A DNA stretch of 64,000 nt, taken from positions 17,583,699 to 17,647,698 of the forward strand of contig NC_043990.1 in NCBI RefSeq assembly GCF_902150065.1. Direction: 5' to 3'. The stretch is from Myripristis murdjan (Eukaryota > Chordata > Actinopteri > Holocentriformes > Holocentridae). Below the pieces are notes generated by a model. It saw only the letters and a list, made by a program, of their open reading frames with translations. It was not told the DNA's origin and ran no database searches. Below are positions 10,156-19,648 of this stretch, in pieces (positions within the stretch are counted from its first letter, which is position 1; each line of letters opens with the position of its first letter). The translations under genes were made by a program, and so were the position numbers.

Positions 10156-13100
10156 ATTACATGTCATGTACAGTACACGACATGTGTATTCCTCACAAAA
10201 TTCATAGGTCGGTTTGTGCCATGGTATGTTTTTTTTTGTACAGCAGGAGGGGAGGCATTGTCAATTTCAGCATGCTTTTCATTTATTTGGCAAGAAAAGT
10301 TAACACCAAACAAAATTCTGGCGAAGAACATGAGGAAGATAAACATTTAATGACACACACTGGCAGAAAAATTAAAAGAATAGGTTTTTTGAATTAAAAA
10401 CAGCGCTACTGCCATCTATTGGACATGTTGTGCATGTGGGGCACAAAAACACTGAACTGAACTTGAGAATATTGCCTACTTTTCCATTCTTCAACAATTT
10501 CTTGTATGTATGTTCATAAAGGGCAGGAATTATAGTGTTGCTGAAGTGTCAGCGAGAGGGGATATGATAGCACGGCTCTAGTACTTTAATCATGTGCTGA
10601 AATCCAGCATCCCCCACGTCCGCATAGGGCTGCATATCTTTTGCTATAAACCTCCCCAGTGCTTTGGTTATGGATTTGGCCCCGTCTGAATCTGCATGGA
10701 GAGGCTGTTTAAATGCTGCGGGGAGGAGGAGTTGCTCTTTCTTACCCATCTCCTCCTTGTGCTGTCAACAGACACACGGGGGTGATGTCTTCGCAAATGC
10801 GGCATCATATTGGAAGTGTTGCTGCCAGCACAAGCCACACGTGTTGCATGGTGCTTGCACATATTAGCAGTTTTATCCACCGCTTTTTTCCGTCATTGTC
10901 ATAGGTCACACTAAATCCGTAATGCTCCCATACAGCAGACCGAAACGATGCTGGTGGATCCTCTAACTGTACTTTGTCTTGTCCACTCACCATTTTCAAA
11001 ACGCTGCACTCCACACTCGACGCACATCCCCGCCAACTGATAAGTTTCACTTTTATTTTGCCGCATGCCTTGAACCGAACAATACATACATGTCCCCAAC
11101 TGTGACAAGTGAACCGAATGTTCAGATTTTTTACTTGAACCATTCCATCCCTAGTATGGAGGTTAGTGTACACATGACAATATGTTGTACAGTAATACTT
11201 TTAGGTCAGTGGATACTGTTCAGTTCACTTCATTATTGGCCCCTGGAGGGGATATTTGGCTTGCAGCAGAGGTGCAATAGTATGGGCTGTCTACCTCGAT
11301 GCTTTTGTTGAGGTTGATCTTCATCCCTGTGTTACTGTTGTTTTTTCTCCACTCAGGTGTGGATGTCAGCATGAATACCCACCTCAAGGCAGTCAAAATG
11401 ACCCTGAAAAACAGGGAGCCCACTCAGCTGGAGTCGCTCAGTATCCGTGGCAACAACATCCGCTACTTTATCTTGCCAGACAGCCTGCCACTGGACACCC
11501 TGCTGGTCGACATTGAGCCAAAGGTCAAGTCCAAGAAGAGGGAAGCAGGTGAGGAACAGGAAGAAATGCTTGTTTTGTCAGTTCACGGTTGCCTTGCTCT
11601 TTCAGAAACATGACAGAATCAGACTCGGTGCAGTTCACAAATTGTCCAGGTTCTCCGGTAGATTAGGATTACATTTGACTCGTGAGACAGCTTGATCCAG
11701 CAAACTGACACACTGATTGACACTTGTCAATCATGATGTTTGGGTACAGTGAAATTGATTTGTTGGTCAATTGTCCAGCTTGTTGTGCCCACTGACAAAG
11801 AGGCAGAATAGGAAGGATGAGAGTTATGTGGTTCTGAGGCATAAAGCCATACTGAGAGGTTGCTGGGTACCATATAATAAATAGAGAACTTTATCCGTGA
11901 TTCCTGTCAGATTAAGGTATACAGGCCTGAGAGAGAACAGGAAGGTCTTTCAAACAACACGTGGTTGTTCAACATTGATAGTTTAATGTGTGAATAGTGT
12001 TGAACTAATTGTGACCACTGGAAGGGAGTGAGTGACGGACTTTGGTGCAGGCTGTCCCGTTTCAGGAAATTTCCTGTTAGAATGGAGGAGGCATAGGTGG
12101 TGTGAGATGTTTAGGAAAGATTCAGCTGTTGTGCATTCAATACCAAAACATACAGGCTCCAGTCAAGAACTATTAATGTCAAATCCCTTACATCCGTTGA
12201 ATTCAGTTTTTGTTTCTTATTGTGGTATTCAAATGATTATGTAGCCCGAGAGCAGTTTCATAACCAGGGGAAACGGGGCAAGTTTGGTTCCCTGGTAATC
12301 TCCACTAATCTATAATGAGGGCAACCACTTAAAATTTTTGGGCAAAATCCTTATAGGCAAGACACTGCTGACGCTGACCTCTGACCTCTGTGATGTGTTG
12401 AGGACAGCTCGGGTCAAGAAAAGAAGCTCAGTCTGAATGAATACACAGAGCTTCACACTGTTGAATACTCATGAGCATGGCGATACAGGCTGAATGTCAT
12501 ACTGCTTTTGGCCAGAGATTACATGAAACAATTCAGTAATTGTAGTGCCAGCAGTGCACTAAAACAATATGTAAGCCCAAGTATTATGAATTCAAGGTTA
12601 ACCGGTCAGTTTAACCTAGAAGATAGATTTGTCCTTCCTAGCTCTTTGTGCTCAAAAAGAGTGCAGAAGTGTTGCTGTGGAGCTCATACATGTGTCATGT
12701 AGCTATGACGTGGTGCCAGGAACATGATGGCACAGTGGTCATACAGTTATACAGAAAAGCCTTTTATTTGGCCTGTCAGACACAGTTTGTGCATGTGTTA
12801 ATGGTTAAACCAGACATCCTGGTTACACAACAGCATGCTGGGTGGCCAATCAGGTTGTCTTCAGTTTAATTTCACTTTTGATCGCTCATTAACTTGATGA
12901 CCAGCAGGGTTCCCCTCTGAGGAGGCAGTTTTAGGTGTGGAGAACTGTTTGCAGATTTGTTGGCTAGACAGTCAGCCTTTTTTTTTCCAGTGTAGGTATC
13001 GAGGAAATCTGGTCTTTGCTATTGTGATTACTCTGTAACAGGTCAGTCTGAGATTGAGCTGTTGGTGTCAGGTGAATGAAGGAAAAGCAGCCTCACAGAC

Positions 13101-13360
13101 CATCTCAGCACATCATGTTCAAAAGTGCAAATAAAACACAGATACACCCCCCGTGTCCCAGTTCTCACTGTGCTCCTGATGAGTGATTCACACTAAACCG
13201 CTTCATGATACCTGCTAATGCTAATAAATGCTGATATCAAATATTGATACCCTCCTAATGTTCTCCCTCTCCCGCTCTCTCAGTGGCAGGTCGGGGGCGA
13301 GGCAGAGGACGAGGGCGCGGCAGAGGAAGAGGCAGAGGCCGGGGCGGCCCCAGGAGATGA
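9298..13360 (+). CDS. snrpd1: snrpd1, small nuclear ribonucleoprotein Sm D1
   Basis: Four coding exons: 9298-9311, 9957-10033, 11357-11548 and 13284-13360 (stop TGA 13358-13360), giving 119 residues, the same length as human SmD1. The protein starts [20 protein letters not shown], carries the Sm1 ([13 protein letters not shown]) and Sm2 ([13 protein letters not shown]) motifs, and ends in a basic Arg-Gly repeat tail encoded by the last exon. SmD1 is part of the heptameric Sm ring on U1, U2, U4 and U5 snRNAs; the RG tail is the known target of symmetric arginine methylation and binds SMN. All splice sites are GT-AG. Intron 1 and intron 3 (11549-13283) show no repeats or RNA genes I can support; intron 2 holds a microsatellite and a transposon fragment. 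The start is fixed by the family N terminus and the two-codon phase of exon 1. Confidence 0.97.
10057..10152. repeat. (GT)n-(GAGT)n-(GA)n compound microsatellite
   Basis: Three successive simple-repeat blocks starting 24 bp after the snrpd1 exon 2 donor. Confidence 0.95.
10549..11156 (-). mobile_element. Broken hAT transposon fragment with BED-type zinc finger
   Basis: On the minus strand two overlapping frames encode the start of a ZBED-like hAT transposase: [19 protein letters not shown], then in another frame [15 protein letters not shown] and [14 protein letters not shown] (BED finger; the usual CKHC appears as CKHH), and further on [20 protein letters not shown]. The frame changes at an A-run near 10888. 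The 5' end at about 11153 reads CTAGGGATGGAATGG, a plausible hAT terminal repeat. The catalytic core and the other terminus are missing, so this is a 5'-end relic of about 0.6 kb in snrpd1 intron 2. Confidence 0.75.
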
Positions 13361-13645
13361 TCACCGCAGCCGTAGAGTCGACTGTTATCTCCACACTGTT
13401 TGTACAGGATTTCTTTTCTTTTTCCTCATGGAAACGTTTTGTGAATTCCACGTCTTTGTTTTTTTTTTTTTTTTTTTTTTTCATATTTTGTACATTAAAA
13501 ATGTTCCTTATGAACAGAAGAAGTGTGTCTGTGCATTATTACAGCTTTGACTGGATACTTCAGTTTGTGACTGATTGGCCTTCAAGGTGTTTTGTTTTGT
13601 TCTTGAGTTTCAGAGCTACAGTTGAATAAAGTGGTTTTTGCATGG
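13361..13645 (+). other. snrpd1 3' UTR
   Basis: Short UTR with a T run (about 13457-13480), an ATTAAA at 13494-13499 and a canonical AATAAA at 13625-13630. Confidence 0.65.
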
Positions 13646-14246
13646 AAATGTGTAGTCCTGAGTGCTCGTGAGAAAGTCAACATAAGTGTTGTGTGCTCAG
13701 TGTAAAGCCAAGAGCAGTTAAATAATCGAAAAACATAGTCTTTGCCTTTGAAGAAATGGTTGGAACATAGTGCATAAACAAAACCTGACTTGGTGCCTCT
13801 TGAGGAAAATGTGATTTTGTGTAAAGCTGCTTACTTATGAACACAGTGAAAAACAAAGTCACTTACACTGCAACTTCTAATGGAGCATCAAATAGTCTAC
13901 ACTATAGTTTATATATTATCGCATCAAATGATCATCTAAATGACCTATGAGCCTGTTTTTAAAGATGAATTGTTCACTGGCTGCATCAGCATCCTGTGTG
14001 TTTTCATGTTGTGGGCAGAAGAGTCACATCTGAAACCCAGAAAGCTCAGCAGTCAAAGTGAAGTCATTGCTATTTTAACTAATCTGTAAACCATTCACAG
14101 CCTGTTTTTTACAATATTTAGTTATGCATTAGTTATGCATTACTACTTCCCCTCCCTCCCAGGTGTGCACACCAACTTTGTAAAATCACTAAGTAAAAGT
14201 GACAAACTGCAGCTTTTATTGTTAATAACAAAAACTGCTTGCTTTT

Positions 14247-14270
14247 ATCGCTTAAAAAATTTTAAGCGAT
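14247..14270. repeat. Perfect AT-rich palindrome
   Basis: Arms ATCGCTTAAAA and TTTTAAGCGAT, 11 bp each, with a 2-bp spacer. Confidence 0.9.
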
Positions 14271-14521
14271 ATCTTTTATTTCTGCAAGTCTGACCAAGCA
14301 GGATTAGTCTCATTGAATCTGCCATTTTCATCAATATTATCCACCTGTGTGCATCCTGGAAGGCTACATGAAAATTAAAACACGAAGTAAACTATATTGT
14401 GTTCATATATTTTATTCTGGCGAAAACTGAATGCGCAAGTGCTACATGGCTATTCCCAGATAAAAGTCCATCAAAATCTGAACCGGAAGAGAATAGCCAG
14501 CCATTTAGTAAGCACTAAGCG

Positions 14522-14553
14522 GGTGACTCATCAGTTTTTTTTAATGAGTCACC
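14522..14553. repeat. Inverted repeat carrying two AP-1-like sites
   Basis: Arms GGTGACTCAT (14522-14531) and ATGAGTCACC (14544-14553) are perfect reverse complements around a T-rich 12-bp spacer. Each arm contains a TGAC/GTCA AP-1 consensus (TGACTCA and TGAGTCA). Confidence 0.85.
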
Positions 14554-14689
14554 TGGGCCTTCTTGGCGGTGCACCCCAGTTTTATGTGTTTAATAATTTA
14601 ATATTTCCATGGCTTGCACTGTTAAACAAGCTTTAACACATCTTGGATGAATGTGCAAGCGGGTATAAATTAATACTTGGGCATGTGCA

Positions 14690-15019
14690 GAAGCCCCCGT
14701 TCACGTGACGCGCGCCGGGAGCGGAAACGCGCTTTGTGACCGGCAGGTCGTACAGAAGCGCACAGCTGACCGCGCTTTTCGGGACGGGCGGACGCTTCAA
14801 ACGACACGCGGGTGTGAGCGAGCCTCCAGGTGCGACTGACCCGCCTCTGAAGCTGCGTGTCGGTGTGGGTGTGTGTTTCTCCCCGTGGTAATGTGCAGGA
14901 GCGCCGCCGGGGGGAGGACGCTCTGTTCCGGGTGACACGTTTCGACTCGACGCGGCTTCATGCAGGTGCCTCCATCCACCTGTCTGGTACCCGGCACGCG
15001 CCTCAGCTCCTGCTAATGA
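14690..15019 (+). promoter_or_regulatory. CpG-rich ggct promoter and leader
   Basis: A marked CpG-dense block (for example GTGACGCGCGCCGGGAGCGG) ends at the ggct start codon. It is the likely promoter and leader; no TATA box or clear initiator was identified. Confidence 0.5.
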
Positions 15020-16151
15020 ATGGACTCGCGCTTGAAGATGTCGCGTGCTGGTCACTTCATGTATTTTGCTTTTGGGAGTAACTTGTTGAAGGAGAGGCTG
15101 CAGCTGGCCAACCCCTCGGCGATATTCTGCTGCACTGGCCGCCTGAAGGTAACTTTAAAATGGGATACAGGGAACAACACGGCCGGTTTGTTATTAAACC
15201 CACATTTAAAGAGCGCAGTGGCCAGGTTAAAGCTGTAGTTACGCGCCGTCTACGCTGTTTACGGAGAAAATTTGACGTTAGTAGACGAACGCGGACGTGC
15301 ACGCGCGTACGCCGCCAAAATGCTAGATTCCTGGGTTACGCACATGTCCGGTTTGTTCATAAAGCACAGAAAAGAACTGAACTATTTATATGTTTATATT
15401 CTCTGAAACATCGTGAACGCGGGCTCTCGAACGTGGGCGCACAAAAATGCAAAGGTCAAATCACATAACATTTTGGCATCACACACCAAGGGCGTAGTTA
15501 CGGCGGAGTTATGACGTAAAGACTTTCGCGGAAAGTGTCTTTTTTTTTCCATGAGTACTTTTTCCCATTTGGGAAAATTCAAGTCAAGTACATCAAGTGT
15601 ACATGTTGCATACATTTTCCCCCACTGGAACAGCTGCTATAAATACTTAAGTTAAAAAAAAAAAAAAAAAATCACAGATAACCACAAATGACAAAATTTA
15701 GGGAAACAAACAAACAAAAACCTTAAGGGTCTTTCCAACTGATTGGAGTAAATTTTAAATGTCTAACTAATCTAATAGTTTTAGCCAATTTGTGATTTCT
15801 GAGTTTTAAAGGAGGGTAATCTTTAGACATAATTTTGGTTAGTTGACTGAATCTTGACGCCGTTAACTGGACTATAATTTGGTCAAACTGAAAACTGTGG
15901 CTCTGGTGTGGCATTACTGTTGCCGTGGCATCATGTTTAACACATCATTCTTACAGTACAAACTGTTGATGCAGTTCCAAATGGTCTGTGTGTGTGTGTA
16001 GGACTATGTGTTGAAGTTTGGCCTTTGGGAGCAACATGTGGACAACCGCTGGCATGGTGGAGTGGCCACCATTGAGTTCTGTCCTGGAGAAGAGGTGTGG
16101 GGCGTGGTTTGGACTCTGAGCAATGAAAATCTCATGAGCCTGGACAAGTGA

Positions 16152-16188
<37 letters not shown>

Positions 16189-16871
16189 TCAGTCACTCAT
16201 GCATGCTCATTAATCCGTGTCATTTTAGACAAGGCGGTATGGTCTGGTGGTCAGAGAGCATCACGTGCCAGGCCACAGGTTTGATCCCGCCTCTCCTGTG
16301 TGTGTGTGTGTGTGTGTGTGTGCATCCCCAGCCAGGAGGGAGTAAGCCAGGGGATGTACTCTCCGCTGGAGGTCACCGTGGACACGGATAACGGACCAGT
16401 AGTCTGCAGGACATACCAGATGAACCATTTTCACACCTGCCCTCCCTCTCCTCAGTACAAACAGGTGTTTTTGTGTGCGCGCGCACACACACACAAAGGT
16501 TCAAAAGCAAATCTGCATGTGACCTGTGTCCTCATATATTTGCACACTCACGTTATGCATTCATCTCTTACTGCAACACCACCACCAAAACACCTTAATG
16601 AATGTTGCATAACAAAATACTAAGGAACCGGCTGTTACTTTATTTGCACGTTTTCTTAATGTGTTGCTTGTCTTTGCAGTGGAGATACTGGTGTTCCTTT
16701 GCGTGTCACATCTGTTAATGATTATTTGTCCGTGTTTTCCATAAGGTCGTGTGTCTAGGGGCCGAGCAGAATAGTCTCCCGGTGGACTATGTGAAGAGGC
16801 TGGAGGCCGTTCAGACCAACAATTACAGCGGCCCTTCAATCCTCGACCAAATCAAAGGAGTCATGAAGTAG
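15020..16871 (+). CDS. ggct: ggct, gamma-glutamylcyclotransferase
   Basis: Four exons: 15020-15148, 16002-16147, 16332-16464 and 16746-16871 (stop TAG), giving 177 residues (human GGCT 188). The enzyme releases 5-oxoproline from gamma-glutamyl amino acids or dipeptides in the cytosolic glutathione cycle. Visible marks are the substrate-binding loop YFAFGSNLL (human YFAYGSNLL), WHGGVATIEF, EVWGVVWTL and LDNQEGVSQGMY, whose glutamate matches human catalytic Glu98, and CPPSPQYKQVVCLGA. All introns are GT-AG and phases agree. Two in-frame ATGs (15020 and 15038) open the frame; the second begins MSRAGHFMYF and is an equally possible start. Intron 2 (16148-16331) is only 184 bp and is bounded by complementary CA and GT repeats. 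Intron 1 (15149-16001) shows nothing except an A run near 15655. Confidence 0.95.
16152..16183. repeat. (CA)n microsatellite at ggct intron 2 donor
   Basis: CA dinucleotides start four bases after the GTGAG donor of ggct intron 2. Confidence 0.95.
16231..16296 (+). mobile_element. tRNA-like (SINE head) fragment in ggct intron 2
   Basis: Contains GGTTTGATCCC, one base from the polymerase III B-box consensus, preceded at tRNA-like distance by GGTCTGGTGGTCAGAGAG, an A-box-like stretch. AGGCGG near the start can pair with CCGCCT near the end. It is too irregular to call a working tRNA; a decayed tRNA-derived SINE is most likely. Confidence 0.4.
16297..16322. repeat. (TG)n microsatellite at ggct intron 2 acceptor
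   Basis: TG dinucleotides end nine bases before the exon at 16332 and take the place of a normal pyrimidine tract. Confidence 0.95.
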
Positions 16872-17492
16872 GAGCAGCAGCATCCACGTTCAGCCGAGAG
16901 TGTAGACGCTCACCGGGCAGCGAGCTCTCCAGATGGCCCTTTCCAAAACATACAGGATTGTTGTTATAGTTGCAGCAATTTAACTGACTGCTTGCCTGGA
17001 GAGAAATCAGCCGGAAGAGCCACATCTTGCCTGTACACACACACACACACACACACAATTATATGGGCACTGACACCACTCATGAGCTGAATTTAGTCAC
17101 TCTTATCACATTTTTTTTTATTTTGATGACGTATTGGCTCAATATATTTTTAAGAGCTGTCACCATGGAAGACCATAATCAATGACGATGATTACATGCA
17201 CATGAAAATTCCCATCAGTATGTGGAATACTCACCAATATTGTGGATAAATTCACCAGGATAATATATGTGGAGTACTGATGTTATCTCGTGGAGTATTA
17301 AACAAAGAAAGACTGGAAAGTTGAGTCACATAAATGTGGAAGAGATTGTTTTAGAGCAAAATGTTTATAGCATAGCCCTGTTCTGAGGACTGGAGGATTG
17401 TTACAACCTGGTCATGGATATTTGAATCTGTAAAGCAGTATGATTGAGTTATTTTTGATTATTGCTGGTAATAAATATTCATTACACATTTT
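16872..17492 (+). other. ggct 3' UTR
   Basis: Includes a (CA)n run at about 17036-17057 and ends near AATAAA at 17470-17475. Confidence 0.6.
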
Positions 17493-18160
17493 CTGACACT
17501 TTTAAGTTTTCTGGCTAATATGTTCATCCTACCTTAAGGGATACACCTCTGTAATCACCTTCTCCAGCTCTGTTTTGCGAAGCACTGTGGATATAATTTG
17601 ACCATTCAAATGTTAAAATATGGCAGCAAACCGTGGAAGAGGCGAAGTCACTCCAGTGCTCAAGTGCAGCACATTTGTTTATTTATTGATTAAGGCTATA
17701 TTTGAAAACAGGGATTCACCAAAGCAGGATAATGAAGATTTATGTGAATCCCACCGCACTGGATGAAAGCTCCACACAAAAAAGTGGAAATCAGGGTTCC
17801 CAAAAAGGCCAAAAGGCTTAAACCTACAGCAACTTGAAATATCTTGCTATGCAGTTGGTCAGCATGTAGACTTTAAGCCTTTGTGTTTTTATATTAGTTC
17901 ACACTGTAAAACATGCATAGTTGAAGACTGCATTAAAAGGTTCTCTGCACATTACAGTGGTTTCCCCATCACTTTTCTTAACAGCTTATCCCAGACAGGC
18001 CTGCAGCCGGGACACTGCGCGCATGTAAACGTAGTCAATGTGACGGGGAGGCAACTTTTTTTTTTCCTCAGGGGAATATCATAAACATGCTCATGAGTTA
18101 ATGTCTCCTGACGGCATCAGTGTTTTATTAAATTACTTAAACAGTTAAATCCATTTGTCA
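17493..18160. other. Intergenic between convergent ggct and adnp2
   Basis: No exon, RNA gene or recognisable repeat seen. The two genes converge tail to tail here. Confidence 0.5.
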
Positions 18161-18164
18161 GCCT

Positions 18165-19648
18165 TTTATTGTACATGTGTTGTCTTTATATTGATCACAT
18201 CCCATAGTCTCTGTACCTGCTTTTCAAAGGACTAGTTGCCAGATTATGCCATATTATATATAAAGAAACATACCTTAGGTGCATGGGCACAGCTTGATTA
18301 AAAAAAAAAAAAAAAAAACAGTTTTTATTACAAATGAACAGTAAGGAAAAACTGCTTTCATATACTTTTACTAAAAGCAAACCACTGTTGTATGTCACAG
18401 CGGCCATGGACAGATTCAGATGCTGTGCCACTCCCAACTGTTTAGTTCCTCTAAGAATTTAGAAAATACAACAGGCATAATACAAAATCAACTGTCAGGA
18501 AAACAGCTATGAATAACACAAGATACATGGTGACACGCATATCAACATCCTATAACAGGTTTTCATGTTCTGTTGAATCTCTAAGGTAAATTTCAACGAA
18601 AGTCTATGCAAAAATGTCAACTTTAGAAATCACAATGGCACGAATTGGGTTTTAAATAACATGAAAAGCACATGCAAACAACATGGCCTGAGACTGAAAA
18701 CCAAGTGTTCACTAGCTGAAGGAATTTAGTCATCTGAGAACTCTTCAAACATTTGTACATTCTTTGCAGTTCGGTTTGGATGACCACTCATCTGAAAAGT
18801 GCAGGGATTGGCGTTTGAGAATTTTTCCCTCTTAAATTATTCAAATATTGTTTCTGTTTACCTGCCCAGGGACTACAGATGGAAATTAACTCGTAGCTAA
18901 ATTTGGTACAAAGCATATATTCGCTTTGAGCTCTATGTATTTTGTACATGGTCCCTGATATAAATAAATTTCATCAACTTAAAACGAATATAGGGGAAAA
19001 CATAGATAACTAAGTCAGAACAATGTGGGGATTAAAAAAAAATAATGTGCTGTGAAATGTGACAAAGGGTGCAGTTTTCTCAAACGAAAATAATGTGTTG
19101 GTGTGTTGTGTTGGTGGCAATAAAAAAGGGTTTTGTAACACCTTAGCTCTACCTCGAGCACTAAAGTCATGTCATCAACCCATCACACAGCAGCAATGTA
19201 CCACTTTTGGGACAAATGGGTGAATAAATGAATGGTGCAAGAAATTATAAAACAGCAGCCAGCAGTAGCAGGACAGTGCTTAACTTGAAGTCAGTAGCCA
19301 TTGTTTGAATGAGAAACTGTAACCAGCTAAATAATGTTGCAGGTCCAAGGATTTACACAATCAACCATCACACATGTTATTCATATTTTATGTATTTTCC
19401 ATACTGTATTGTAGGGGCCATTGGAAAAAAATGTCCAATGCGGGCTACAACAAGAAACAGCACTCTGTTACAGTCAACATGTATGTTGGGAAATACACAG
19501 TTTGCACTGCGTAATATTAAAGTTCTCTGGTGTGAACACAACACAAGGCCATCATTTAAGCATCTGTTTTTCCTCCTATGAAATCACAGACATCTACATG
19601 TGCATCGTTTGCCATTTGAGGCTGTTCTTTTGTCTCCGATTGTTGAAG
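18165..19648 (-). other. adnp2 3' UTR
   Basis: Downstream of the adnp2 stop on the minus strand. A reverse-strand AATAAA (TTTATT at 18165-18170) is a good end point. It contains an A run at about 18300-18318 on the + strand. Confidence 0.5.

Larger units (their letters stand above)
13646..14690. other. Intergenic snrpd1-ggct
   Basis: No credible exon on either strand. Apart from two perfect inverted repeats (listed separately) nothing recognisable is present. Confidence 0.6.

Noticed and set aside
12360-12450. Possible box C/D snoRNA in snrpd1 intron 3
   Set aside because: GTGATGT and CTGA words are present but box C is imperfect, spacing is poor and no terminal stem is visible.
13228-13629. 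133-codon + strand open frame across the snrpd1 exon 4
   Set aside because: Reads the RG-tail exon in the wrong frame and continues into the T-rich 3' UTR.
14633-15055. 140-codon minus-strand open frame
   Set aside because: Open only because of CpG-rich promoter composition; no family resemblance and antisense to the ggct start.
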